A DNA stretch of 64,000 nt, taken from Colwellia sp. BRX10-3. GTDB lineage: Bacteria; Pseudomonadota; Gammaproteobacteria; Enterobacterales; Alteromonadaceae. Each line of letters starts with the position of its first letter. Position 1 is the first letter of the stretch. Positions 33,970 to 42,354 of the stretch are shown here, piece by piece. The notes beneath the pieces were generated by a model. It made no database searches, was not told the DNA's origin, and saw only the letters and a program-made list of their open reading frames with translations. The stretch spans positions 310,001-374,000 of the forward strand of contig NZ_JACGWA010000001.1 of NCBI RefSeq assembly GCF_014077505.1, read 5' to 3'. The translations under genes and the position numbers were made by a program.

Positions 33970-35310
33970 TTAAAGTGGGATTTGAATACCACTATCACGC
34001 ATCCGTGCAATTTTATAACGCAAGGTACGTGGACTGATTCCCAAACGCTCAGCAACATCTTTACGACTACCGCGACAAGCATGCAAAGTATCTAATATTA
34101 TTTGATGCTCTTGCAATTTAAGTTCACTGCCTAATTTGTCGTTTTTTGCTGAGTCAACAGCATCGATTTGAACCTTAGGTGTTTCAAAATTATCAATTAA
34201 CAAATCATTCGCGTCGATACAACGGTCACTTTGTAAAATTAACGCCCGTTGAATAACGTTGTCTAATTCTCGCACATTACCGGGCCAGTCATAAGCCAGT
34301 AATTTACTACGGGCGGCAACTGTGAATTCTGGAATAACATTACCGTCTTTTTGACAAATACGGGAAATAAGATGTGTTGCTAATGGCAAAATATCATCTC
34401 TGCGTTCGTTAAGTGGTAACCAGGTTAACGGGAATACATTAAGGCGATAATATAAATCTTCTCTAAAAATGCCTTCTTGCACGGCGTCTTTTAGATCGCG
34501 GTTACTGGTTGCTATCACCCTCACATCTAAGTTAATAGTTTTACGTCCGCCGATGCGTTCAACTTCTCGCTCTTGTAAAACCCGTAGAATTTTTGCTTGT
34601 AAGCCTAAATCCATTTCGGTAATTTCATCAAGTAAAATAGTGCCGCCTTGTGCTTGTTCGAATTTACCTGGACTGGCTTGAATTGCACCAGTAAAGGCAC
34701 CTTTTTCATAGCCAAATAAAGTCGCTTCAAGCATGTTTTCAGGAATTGCAGCACAATTAATGGCCACAAAAGGGGCTTGGCTGCGTGGCGAATAATTATG
34801 AATATATTGTGCTAACACTTCTTTACCCGAGCCACTTGGCCCTAAAACCATAACAGAGGCTTCAGTATTCGCCACTTTTTTAGCGAGTTTAAGTAACTCA
34901 AGACTTTGAACGTCAGCCACTACGGGGTCACAACCATCACTAGTTTGTAATGGCACATACTGAGTAACCATATTAAGCAATACTTCTGGGGCAAAAGGTT
35001 TTGCCATATAATTACAGGCACCATCTCGCATAGCTTGTACCGCGTCATCAATAGTGCCATACGCGGTCATGATCAATACGGGTAATTTGGGATAATTATT
35101 GCGAATGCTTTTTAATAACGATAGTCCTGACATACCACCCATTTGTACGTCGCTAACGACTAAATCAACCGCATGCGATTTGAGCTTTATTAGTGCGTCT
35201 TCGCCGGAATCAACGGCTAAACATTGATAGCCAGCCAAAAGCAAAGTATCAACAAGTGCTTCTCTAAGTCCAGCATCATCCTCGACTACCATGATTTTAC
35301 TTGTGCTCAT
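33970..35310 (-). CDS. flrC: sigma-54-dependent flagellar response regulator FlrC (FleR)
   Basis: A 446-residue NtrC-type activator of mid-class flagellar genes. Receiver domain (about 1-120) has E10/D11/D12 and acceptor Asp54 in VVSDVQMGG. The AAA+ domain carries Walker A GPSGSGKE and the sigma-54 contact loop GAFTGA. A Fis-type helix-turn-helix ends the protein (GSRKDVAERLGISPRTLRYKIARMR). It overlaps flrB by 14 bases. Its likely targets here are the sigma-54 sites before fliE, fliK, flgF and others. Confidence 0.96.
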   Translation of the reverse strand: MSTSKIMVVEDDAGLREALVDTLLLAGYQCLAVDSGEDALIKLKSHAVDLVVSDVQMGGMSGLSLLKSIRNNYPKLPVLIMTAYGTIDDAVQAMRDGACNYMAKPFAPEVLLNMVTQYVPLQTSDGCDPVVADVQSLELLKLAKKVANTEASVMVLGPSGSGKEVLAQYIHNYSPRSQAPFVAINCAAIPENMLEATLFGYEKGAFTGAIQASPGKFEQAQGGTILLDEITEMDLGLQAKILRVLQEREVERIGGRKTINLDVRVIATSNRDLKDAVQEGIFREDLYYRLNVFPLTWLPLNERRDDILPLATHLISRICQKDGNVIPEFTVAARSKLLAYDWPGNVRELDNVIQRALILQSDRCIDANDLLIDNFETPKVQIDAVDSAKNDKLGSELKLQEHQIILDTLHACRGSRKDVAERLGISPRTLRYKIARMRDSGIQIPL

Positions 35311-36505
35311 TACTAAGCTCCTTAGACAAAAATGCGTTGTTGTTATTTTCAGTTAATTCGGTGTTAAGGTTTTCACTTACAAGCAGTGGTAGTTTTATAC
35401 AAAAATGTGCCCCTTCACCGGGTTTACTGATCAAGCTAACTTCACCTTGGTGCGCATTAGTCACTGATTTTACTACGGCTAGGCCTAAACCTGTGCCCTG
35501 GCTTCTTGAAGTATAAAAAGGTTCGAATATCTTATCGGCTTGCTCTGCACTAATGCCGGGGCCATTATCTCGGACGCTAATATAGGCATATTCACCCTGA
35601 CAATAAGCACTCATATCAATAACAGCATCAGTTTTAATTACCGATAAACTGTTGTGTATTAAGTTATGAATTGCGCCAGTTAAGGCACTTACATTGCCTA
35701 AAATTTCACAACCTTGTTGAGAGAAATACAGATTTACTTTTGCACCCGCTTGATTAACTTGCGGCTCAATCGCCTGCGTTGCTTGCTCAATAAGCTGATT
35801 AACATTTATCGGTTCAACTACCGCTTTACTGCCACTTTTAGCAAATAAAAGCATGTCATTAACTTGTTGCTCTAAATCTTGTAAACGCAGCATTAATTTA
35901 TCTTGAAAATTAACTCGTGCATCGTCGTTAAGTTTTTTGTTACGTAGGTTGGCGCCATATAACATCGCAGCAGACAACGGTGTGCGAATTTGATGCGCTA
36001 ATTTTGACACCATACGCCCTAAAGACGATAGACGCTGTAATTGGCCAAGTTTATCTTGTAAGAGGCGAGTTTCTGTTAAGTCAGTAATCATGATCAATTG
36101 CCCAGGTTGGCCACCTAAAGCAGTAATTTCTAGTTTGACACGGCGACCATCATTTAAAGAAACCTCATGCCAATCATCTGCCCGTGGTTTAAAAGAGCGT
36201 TTAATCACATTAAACCAAGGTTGACCTAAAATAGGCTCATCTAGCAAACGTTGTGCGGTATCATTCATTTTCACCACGATGCCATTACCATCAAGCATGA
36301 TCATACCGGTTGGCATGACATCAATAACGTGCTGCAGTTGTTTATTTTGTTGACGTAAAAACGCCAATTCACCCGCGTAATTTTCGCTTTCTAATCGATT
36401 TGGTTGATCGCGTTTTACATTAACCTCATCAAATGAAGTTAATACACGATTCAGCACAGGATTGGCTGAAGAAGAGTTGGTCGATGTCGAATAGGCAAGT
36501 GCCAT
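35297..36505 (-). CDS. flrB: flagellar sensor histidine kinase FlrB (FleS)
   Basis: A 402-residue kinase, the partner of FlrC. It has no membrane helix, so it is cytoplasmic. A coiled coil (about 45-60) is followed by a PAS domain (about 60-145, IDVMPTGMIMLDGNGIVVKMNDTAQ), the dimerisation helix with His171 in LAHQIRTPLSAA, and an ATPase domain with IHNLIHNSL, DNGPGIS and GTGLGLAVVKS. A sigma-54 site lies about 37 bases upstream, in line with control by FlrA. Confidence 0.95.
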   Translation of the reverse strand: MALAYSTSTNSSSANPVLNRVLTSFDEVNVKRDQPNRLESENYAGELAFLRQQNKQLQHVIDVMPTGMIMLDGNGIVVKMNDTAQRLLDEPILGQPWFNVIKRSFKPRADDWHEVSLNDGRRVKLEITALGGQPGQLIMITDLTETRLLQDKLGQLQRLSSLGRMVSKLAHQIRTPLSAAMLYGANLRNKKLNDDARVNFQDKLMLRLQDLEQQVNDMLLFAKSGSKAVVEPINVNQLIEQATQAIEPQVNQAGAKVNLYFSQQGCEILGNVSALTGAIHNLIHNSLSVIKTDAVIDMSAYCQGEYAYISVRDNGPGISAEQADKIFEPFYTSRSQGTGLGLAVVKSVTNAHQGEVSLISKPGEGAHFCIKLPLLVSENLNTELTENNNNAFLSKELSNEHK

Positions 36506-36541
36506 AATATTTCACCCGAGTAAAGAAGTACACTCAAGTAA

Positions 36542-36558
36542 AGCATGAACTATGCCAA
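36542..36558 (-). promoter_or_regulatory. sigma-54 promoter for flrBC
   Basis: On the minus strand TTGGCATAGTTCATGCT has TTGGCA and TGC boxes with N10 between GG and GC. It is 37 bases before flrB, giving a leader of about 25 bases. Confidence 0.8.
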
Positions 36559-36728
36559 TCAATTAAAGCTATATTATTCAGTGGTTAAAGCTAATAATAA
36601 CGGCTGATTATCGCTGTCAATAAAATGGCTGAAAAATAATAAAACACCTGAACTATGCGCTAAGATCCATGCTTAAATTATACATTTCAATTATCTTTTG
36701 GCTGACAACTTTGGTTGCTTTAAAAACT

Positions 36729-36767
36729 AAAACGCCATTGAAAAAGTGATTATTTCAATGGCGTTTT
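36729..36767 (-). terminator. terminator after flrA
   Basis: A 15-bp perfect stem (right arm TTTCAATGGCGTTTT) with a 9-nt loop and T-rich flanks on both strands. It isolates flrA from flrBC. The remaining bases between flrB and flrA hold only the flrBC promoter. Confidence 0.85.
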
Positions 36768-36843
36768 TAATAAACTGGCTGGCAAGGAGTCGTGATTAAT
36801 CTTGATGAAGCCTTAAGTTTATCCTCTTTACCCTCTAATTTTA

Positions 36844-38322
36844 TTAGCTGGCTTTTTGTAAGTTATATTTGCGCATTTTCTCTACCAAAGTAGTACGGCG
36901 CATACCTAAAAGTTCGGCAGAACGAGCCACAACCCAATCATTTTTACCTAAGGCTTGGTTAATCAACGAAATCTCTAGCTCAGCTAAATACTCTTTTAAA
37001 TTGAGGCCATCATTTGGCAAAACATCGACTGTTTTACCATTAACAGCAATAGCGTTTTCTGCGCTAATTTCATCGGCATCATCATCTTGGTCGTCATAAT
37101 CAAAACCTGAAAACAATTCATTAATCGCTTCACGTTCTTGCAACTCTTCAGGATATTCAGGTTGATAGTCTTCTACATCTAAGTGGCGGTACTTTAACGG
37201 TAATTGTCCAACATTAACCACCTGTTCTCCATACATGATAATCATACGTTCAATTAAATTAGACAGTTCTCTAACATTACCGGCCCAAGGGTGTTCTTTT
37301 AGCGATTCAACAGCTTTTTCAGTAAAACGCACTGACTGCCTTTGCTCGGTAGAAAAACGAGAAATCAGCTCTTGTAACAATAGCGGAATATCTTCTTTTC
37401 GCTCTCTCAGCGCAGGTGTTTCAATAGGAAAAACATTGAGTCGATAGTAAAGATCTTCACGAAATTGATTAGTTTTAATCATGTTTTCTAAGTGCTGATG
37501 CGTCGCGGCAACAATTCGCACGTTAGCTTTTATACTTTTAGAACCACCTACGCGCTCAAACGTCCGCTCTTGTAACACACGTAATAATTTTACTTGCATT
37601 GGTTGTGGCATATCACCAATTTCATCAAGAAATAGTGTGCCACCTTCAGCCATTTCGAAGCGGCCTTTACGGGTGGAAATAGCGCCAGTAAAAGCGCCCT
37701 TCTCATGACCAAACAATTCACTTTCTAGTAATTCTGCTGGAATAGCACCACAGTTAACAGGAACAAAAGGACCTTTACTTCTCTCTGATAAATTATGAAT
37801 ATTGCGCGCAACAACTTCTTTACCCGTCCCAGATTCACCTAAGATCAACACATTAGCTTCGGTGCAGGCAACTTGTTCAATTAAAAATCGAACTTGTTGC
37901 ATGGGCTCACTTGTACCCACCAAGGAGCGAAATAATGAGTTCGGACGATTAACTCCTCGTTTAGAAGGCAGGTTATTATGATATTGATGACTGTGATGTA
38001 CTAATTCGGTTAATTGCGCATAATTTAGCGGTGTGGTTAATTCACCAATAACATTGACGTAGCCATTGAGTTGTTTTTTATCAATTATGTCATGATAAAT
38101 AAATGGGCAAGCCGGCTGAGATTTAATAATATTTTGTAATTTTGAGGAAATATCACCACATAAAATAATGGTAAGAATATTAGGGATTTCAGCTATGTGT
38201 TTATCAATTTCATCTTCAGCAAGAACATGGAAATTTTCACCAACAAAGGCTAAAACTGTTTCTATTTGATGGCGTCTTGCTGCGTCGTTATCGACGACTA
38301 GAATATGTTTTTGCCCTTGCAT
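36844..38322 (-). CDS. flrA: flagellar master regulator FlrA (FleQ)
   Basis: A 492-residue sigma-54 activator at the top of the flagellar hierarchy. The N-terminal FleQ domain (about 1-120) is receiver-like ([12 protein letters not shown]) without an obvious phospho-acceptor. The AAA+ domain has GESGTGKE, the GAFTGA loop and [10 protein letters not shown]; the C-terminal Fis helix-turn-helix is [25 protein letters not shown] choose the second ATG, 6 bases after AAGGG. An upstream in-frame ATG (38337) arises from a 15-bp duplication and has no ribosome site. FlhG and, in Pseudomonas, cyclic-di-GMP modulate this family. Confidence 0.96.
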   Translation of the reverse strand: MQGQKHILVVDNDAARRHQIETVLAFVGENFHVLAEDEIDKHIAEIPNILTIILCGDISSKLQNIIKSQPACPFIYHDIIDKKQLNGYVNVIGELTTPLNYAQLTELVHHSHQYHNNLPSKRGVNRPNSLFRSLVGTSEPMQQVRFLIEQVACTEANVLILGESGTGKEVVARNIHNLSERSKGPFVPVNCGAIPAELLESELFGHEKGAFTGAISTRKGRFEMAEGGTLFLDEIGDMPQPMQVKLLRVLQERTFERVGGSKSIKANVRIVAATHQHLENMIKTNQFREDLYYRLNVFPIETPALRERKEDIPLLLQELISRFSTEQRQSVRFTEKAVESLKEHPWAGNVRELSNLIERMIIMYGEQVVNVGQLPLKYRHLDVEDYQPEYPEELQEREAINELFSGFDYDDQDDDADEISAENAIAVNGKTVDVLPNDGLNLKEYLAELEISLINQALGKNDWVVARSAELLGMRRTTLVEKMRKYNLQKAS

Positions 38323-38506
38323 ATTATGCCCTTGCATTTTTTATTGCTGTATTTTTTGTCATTGTTATATGGTTGTTTTGTCATTACTATTTTATTGTGT
38401 AGCGTGCTGACAAAAGTATTTGTTATTTTAAGCTTTATCTATTATTAACTTGCTGTAATGAATAATCAACAATAAATTGACGCTAATATGTCATTTTATT
38501 GTCAGT

Positions 38507-38533
38507 TAAAGCAATAATAAAGCCTGCCGATAA
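38507..38533 (+). promoter_or_regulatory. sigma-28 (FliA) promoter, consensus match
   Basis: TAAA (38507-38510), 15 bases, then GCCGATAA (38526-38533): an exact match to TAAA-N15-GCCGATAA. Transcription would start near 38541 and run toward the 94-residue ORF, fliS and fliT, or end at the hairpin at 38619-38658. Confidence 0.75.
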
Positions 38534-38618
38534 AGAGGAAGGTTAGAAAATCAGTTAGCAATTAAAGTATCACCTAAACAAGTTATTAAATTAACAATTA
38601 AATCAATGTCAAAAATTT

Positions 38619-38658
38619 AACGACTAAACTCAACTTAAACTTAAGTCATAGTCGTTTT
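38619..38658 (+). other. terminator-like hairpin downstream of the sigma-28 site
   Basis: Outer stem AACGACTA/TAGTCGTT and inner stem ACTTAA/TTAAGT, followed by TT after the stem. The stem is AT-rich and the T-run short, so termination is uncertain. With the upstream promoter it would delimit an RNA of about 120 bases. Confidence 0.4.
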
Positions 38659-38737
38659 AGTAAGCTCGATATTTACATATTAAGATAAACGCTTATATTT
38701 CAGCAAAATACTAACAATTGTTCAACTTAGATAAAAA

Positions 38738-38754
38738 GTGGCATGAAATGAGCT
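38738..38754 (+). promoter_or_regulatory. sigma-54 promoter candidate for the 94-residue ORF
   Basis: GTGGCATGAAATGAGCT has GTGGCA and the GG-N10-GC spacing; the -12 box reads GAGC rather than TTGC. It is 69 bases before the ORF start. Confidence 0.55.
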
Positions 38755-38822
38755 TATCAAAAAACACTATGCTTCAATTAACCTTTAAATTGAAGCTACA
38801 TTAAATTTAATAGGAATATCCA

Positions 38823-39107
38823 ATGTTAATTATTAACGGTACGGCTGAGCTTATGAATAACAGTAACAACTTGAACAAAGGCGACAGATACGAGTTCAAT
38901 ATGTTCTCATTAAATATGCCGCTAGAAGACCAACTTGCGCAAATAGAAGACTACTTAGTCACCCGTGGTTGGGACAATATTGAAGTCGCCAATAACGGTA
39001 TTATTGAAGATCCAAGTGAAATTCAGCACGAAGTGTTGCTAAGCGCATACGAAAAAGCTAAAAGCGAAGGTTATGCTGTAACCATTAATAACCAAGCTTT
39101 AATATAA
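38823..39107 (+). CDS. unknown 94-residue protein in front of fliS, behind flagellar-type promoters
   Basis: I do not recognise this protein. It is acidic, with no signal peptide, membrane segment or cysteine. The first 30 residues look flexible and Asn-rich (ELMNNSNNLNKGDRYEFN). The rest (NMPLEDQLAQIEDYLVTRGWDNIEVANN, then HEVLLSAYEKAKSEGYAVTINN) looks like a small alpha/beta fold. AGGA lies 7 bases before the ATG. fliS follows after 72 bases on the same strand. A sigma-28 and a sigma-54 site precede it. Position suggests a flagellar export, chaperone or regulatory role, but this is inference. Confidence 0.8.
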   Translation: MLIINGTAELMNNSNNLNKGDRYEFNMFSLNMPLEDQLAQIEDYLVTRGWDNIEVANNGIIEDPSEIQHEVLLSAYEKAKSEGYAVTINNQALI

Positions 39108-39179
39108 TTTATAACACACAATTTTAAATTTAGTGTATTTTAGTATAATAACGTTATTGCATTAAAGCTGGAGATATCT

Positions 39180-39578
39180 ATGACTCACGCGTCATTAAAA
39201 AAATATCAACAAGTTAACAAAAGTACCGCTCAAGAAGCTTCGCCTTATCAGTTAGTTGCTATGTTATTTCAAAAGTTACTCGATAACATTGCTACGGCTA
39301 AAGGCGCGATTACACAAAAAAATTACGCTAAAAAAGGTACTGAGTTATCAAATGCCATTGCCATTATTGGGGTGTTAGAGTCTTCGCTTGATTTTAAACA
39401 AGGTGGAGAAATATCCAATAACTTAGCATCTATCTATCTTTTTTGCTCAGAACAATTGCTCGCTGCTAGCGTTGACAATGATATAGATAAACTTAACGAA
39501 GTGGCGCAAATATTAATTCCTATAAAGTCAGGCTGGGACGAAATTCCGGTTGAGAATCATGAAAAGGTAAGTTTCTAG
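39180..39578 (+). CDS. fliS: flagellin export chaperone FliS
   Basis: A 132-residue helical chaperone that binds the flagellin C-terminus before export. The start KKYQQVNKSTAQEASPYQLVAMLFQKLLDNI is diagnostic of FliS. GGAG lies 8 bases before the ATG. Its TAG stop shares a base with the GTG of the next gene. Usually fliS follows fliD; here it is on the opposite strand and converges with fliD. Confidence 0.94.
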   Translation: MTHASLKKYQQVNKSTAQEASPYQLVAMLFQKLLDNIATAKGAITQKNYAKKGTELSNAIAIIGVLESSLDFKQGGEISNNLASIYLFCSEQLLAASVDNDIDKLNEVAQILIPIKSGWDEIPVENHEKVSF

Positions 39579-39946
39579 TGGTGTTAAACGCTGTTGAAAC
39601 TTTAGACGATATTATCGGCGTATCTGAAATGCTGCTTAAGCTTTTAGTTACGTCGGATATAGAAAGTACAAAGTCGATACCTGAATTGTACAACCAACCC
39701 GATGAGAGCCCTGCTGATACAGATAAACTATGGAAACTAATTGCGAAAAGAGAAAAAAAAATTCACCAATTATTTGAAAATTTTAGTAGCGAAGAATTAC
39801 AATTACACCAGGTAAAGCTGCAAACGATGGCAGCGCTAGACACCCAACTCGTCGACAAAGTAAACCGTACTCAAAAATCAGCAAAATCTAAAATTTTAAA
39901 ACTAAAGCAGAATAAAAAAGCAATCAGCCTTTACCAAAAGCTGTAA
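39578..39946 (+). CDS. fliT: FliT-like chaperone candidate
   Basis: A 122-residue, mostly helical protein starting at GTG (AAGG about 11 bases upstream), overlapping the fliS stop by one base. It has the size and helical nature of FliT, the FliD chaperone. The basic end (RTQKSAKSKILKLKQNKKAISLYQKL, in part) resembles FliT/FlaI-type proteins of marine gammaproteobacteria. Sequence identity to FliT is too weak to be sure by eye; position directly after fliS is the main argument. Confidence 0.7.
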   Translation: MVLNAVETLDDIIGVSEMLLKLLVTSDIESTKSIPELYNQPDESPADTDKLWKLIAKREKKIHQLFENFSSEELQLHQVKLQTMAALDTQLVDKVNRTQKSAKSKILKLKQNKKAISLYQKL

Positions 39947-40268
39947 TCGTTACCCGTTATTAAGGTTGTTATACAACCTTCTCCCTTATATGTAACCTCA
40001 TGCATTTAAGCTATTAAAATACTGTATTTATAGTGCAGACCAGCGTTATATATAGGTTAGTATATAATTTGTTTTGTGTCTTATTTTGCTTTTTAGAGAT
40101 TTATTATCATTTCAAGCTTATCTTAAATAAACTTTTCTGAGTTTAAGTAAGTAGATACATAATTTTTCCATTTGCATAAAAAAATCGCTTTAACTTAATA
40201 GTTAAAACGATTTATTGTGTGTTTCTAGTCAGCCTACTGAATAGTCTGTTTGGGATTTTTTGTGGAAA
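39947..40268. other. intergenic region between convergent fliT and fliD
   Basis: 322 bases, AT-rich. It contains a small hairpin after fliT (39962-39980, AAGGTTGT/ACAACCTT) without a T-run and the fliD terminator. Nothing else was recognised. Confidence 0.5.
40178..40213 (-). terminator. terminator after fliD
   Basis: On the minus strand a 14-bp stem with one G-U pair and an ATTA loop is followed by seven T residues, 55 bases after the fliD stop. Confidence 0.9.
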
Positions 40269-41675
40269 TTAATTAGATTCTCTTACTACACCTGGCAAGT
40301 TATCAAGCTGTTGCTGTAGATAACTACTAGTTGCATTCAAGTTAGATACTAGTAAATCCATAGCATTATATTGTGAGAATAATCGAGCTTCTAGCGCATC
40401 AATTCGTCTGGTAAAAGCTTCTCTTTCATCATCAAGTTTTGATAATTGACTATTTTTACTGTCAATTCGCCCTTGAATAATACCATCAGATTCCGTGTAA
40501 AACTCAGTTAAGGTTTTAAGTGATGCAGCAAAACCTGGCGTCTCATCAGAGCCAACAAAAAAGTTTTGTACGCCGTCAACATTCAATGCTATTTGTGCGT
40601 CTAAGTCATCAGTATCTAATTCAAATTTGCCAAATTGGTCTGAACGAACACCTAACTGGTTCAATGTTAAACTGTCACTACCGGTACTTGAAAATGAACT
40701 GCTTAGTTCTTGACGCAGTTTACTCATTACGCCTCGTAACAAAGAGTCACCGGCAAGCGGCCCCGCTGAATTTTCACCTGATTGTCCGAGTTGCTTACTC
40801 AGATCTACAAGCGCGTTATAGCTAGTAACAAATTCTTCAAGACCTAATTTTATATTACTATTGTTTTCAGTAACACTTGCCGTGCTTATATCGTCATCAA
40901 CTTCGTGCATTTTTTTTGCTGTAATGGTAATACCGTCAATAGCGTCAACAAACTCATTAGTACTATTGGTTACAACCAAGGATCCATCTATGGTTATTTG
41001 AGCGTCTTTTGCCTCACGAACTTCTGTTAGGTTTGTTGCCCCCGTATCATAAGCTAAGCGGGATAACCCTACTTTGTCAGTATTGTTGGTGTCAGAAACA
41101 TCGTTTACGGTTATCTTTATTGCATTAGCAAGACCGGTTTCTTTGCTCGTTAAAACAAGATGTTGACCGTTATCATCGGTGATAATAGTCGCAGATATAG
41201 AGGTGTTATCTAAACTGTCGTTGATAGCATCACGAATATCACCCAGTGTGGCAGTCGTTGATACATTAATATCAAAACTTTCGCTGCCTGACGATAAAGT
41301 CATTGTACCTTCGCCAACAGCTTCGCTGCTTCCAAAAGCATCCGAAACTAGTTTATGAGAAGTGGCGATTTGATCAACATTGATAGAATAACTGCCTACC
41401 TCAGCGCTTTTGGTACTACTTAACGAAACAAAACTATCAGAGCCACTGGTCACTCTTTGTTGGTACTTATCCGCACTGGCTAAATTATCTATGGCATCAG
41501 CAACACTTTCTAGCGCTCCTTTTAAAGCACCAACAGCCGAAATATCTGTTGTTATCGCAGCCTGACGGCGGTTTAAGCGACCTTCGAATGGCGCACGTTC
41601 AGCCCCAACAATCGCATCAACGATTTCAGAAATCTGAAGGCCTGAACCTATACCTGTAAATGCAATATCTACCAT
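40269..41675 (-). CDS. fliD: flagellar filament cap protein FliD (HAP2)
   Basis: A 468-residue cap protein that folds flagellin at the filament tip. The N-terminal domain begins FTGIGSGLQISEIVDAIVGAERAP, typical of FliD (GLGSGLD-like). The middle holds a hook-IN-type segment, and the C-terminus has the coiled coil SKLDDEREAFTRRIDALEARLFSQYNAMD. It follows flaG by 85 bases and probably shares its transcript. Confidence 0.95.
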   Translation of the reverse strand: MVDIAFTGIGSGLQISEIVDAIVGAERAPFEGRLNRRQAAITTDISAVGALKGALESVADAIDNLASADKYQQRVTSGSDSFVSLSSTKSAEVGSYSINVDQIATSHKLVSDAFGSSEAVGEGTMTLSSGSESFDINVSTTATLGDIRDAINDSLDNTSISATIITDDNGQHLVLTSKETGLANAIKITVNDVSDTNNTDKVGLSRLAYDTGATNLTEVREAKDAQITIDGSLVVTNSTNEFVDAIDGITITAKKMHEVDDDISTASVTENNSNIKLGLEEFVTSYNALVDLSKQLGQSGENSAGPLAGDSLLRGVMSKLRQELSSSFSSTGSDSLTLNQLGVRSDQFGKFELDTDDLDAQIALNVDGVQNFFVGSDETPGFAASLKTLTEFYTESDGIIQGRIDSKNSQLSKLDDEREAFTRRIDALEARLFSQYNAMDLLVSNLNATSSYLQQQLDNLPGVVRESN

Positions 41676-41760
41676 AATTTCACCAAATTTTGTTGCGGTA
41701 AGCTTTTGTTATAAGTATACCTGAATAAACAATATCCATTAATCTAAGTTTTAATAACTG

Positions 41761-42189
41761 TTATATTTCTGTATCTATCAAGCTACCTGTTGCATTAGAT
41801 AATTTAGAAATAATAGCCAACACTTCTTCAGAAGGGTATTGCTTAATTAAATCACCCGTACCTTTATCTAGTACTTTAATAACGTCGCGTCCCGAATCTT
41901 TATCAACTAAAAACTCTAGACTTCGGTTCATTTCGCCCATAAATTCTTGCAATTGCTGCGCCACTTTATCTAACTGTTCAGGTGTCATTGCTTCCGCTTT
42001 TTTCGCTTCGCTTATACGATCGGTCTTTTTTTCTTCTAGAACGGAAATCTCTTTAGCTAAAGTATTTTTTTCCACTTCTTCAGTATTTGGCTTCTTTATA
42101 TTTTTTCGCTCGGCCTTGTCATTTACTAATTCAACGTTTGTTGAGTTATTTGAATTAACAGAGGTATTGACGGTGTTAGATACATTCAT
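41761..42189 (-). CDS. flaG: FlaG family protein
   Basis: A 142-residue protein of the FlaG family, linked to filament length. The first 75 residues are polar, Asn- then Lys/Glu-rich. The conserved C-terminal half contains VAQQLQEFMGEMNRSLEFLVDKDSGRDVIKVLDKGTGDLIKQYPSEEVL (in pieces), typical of FlaG. I use the ATG preceded by AGGAG at 6 bases rather than a GTG six codons upstream. It lies between the flagellin and fliD, the usual order. Confidence 0.93.
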   Translation of the reverse strand: MNVSNTVNTSVNSNNSTNVELVNDKAERKNIKKPNTEEVEKNTLAKEISVLEEKKTDRISEAKKAEAMTPEQLDKVAQQLQEFMGEMNRSLEFLVDKDSGRDVIKVLDKGTGDLIKQYPSEEVLAIISKLSNATGSLIDTEI

Positions 42190-42234
42190 CTTTGACTCCT
42201 TTATCACCTTAATACATTAATTCTATGACGATTA

Positions 42235-42262
42235 TTAACGCTATTTTAAGGCACAAACTTTA
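42235..42262 (-). promoter_or_regulatory. sigma-28 promoter candidate for flaG-fliD
   Basis: On the minus strand a perfect TAAAGTTT -35 box is followed after 12 bases by AGCGTTAA, matching GCCGATAA at 5 of 8. Spacing is one base longer than consensus. Confidence 0.45.
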
Positions 42263-42273
42263 TTAACTATAAA

Positions 42274-42308
42274 AACACAAAAAGGAAGAGGTATTATGCC
42301 CCTTCCTT
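42274..42308 (-). terminator. terminator after the first flagellin gene
   Basis: On the minus strand AAGGAAGGGG pairs with CCTCTTCCTT (one G-U pair, 7-nt loop), followed by TTTTTGTGTTTTT. A second 9-bp hairpin (42319-42341) lies between it and the stop codon and may protect the abundant mRNA. Confidence 0.88.
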
Positions 42309-42354
42309 AACTTATGCAACTAACATAGAACTTATGTTAGTGTCACTTCGAGGC

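Larger units (their letters stand above)
38338..38822. other. regulatory intergenic region between divergent flrA and the 94-residue ORF
   Basis: A 485-base AT-rich gap. It holds a sigma-28 consensus site, a terminator-like hairpin and a sigma-54 site, all on the plus strand and listed separately. The flrA promoter must be in the left part but could not be assigned. Confidence 0.6.
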
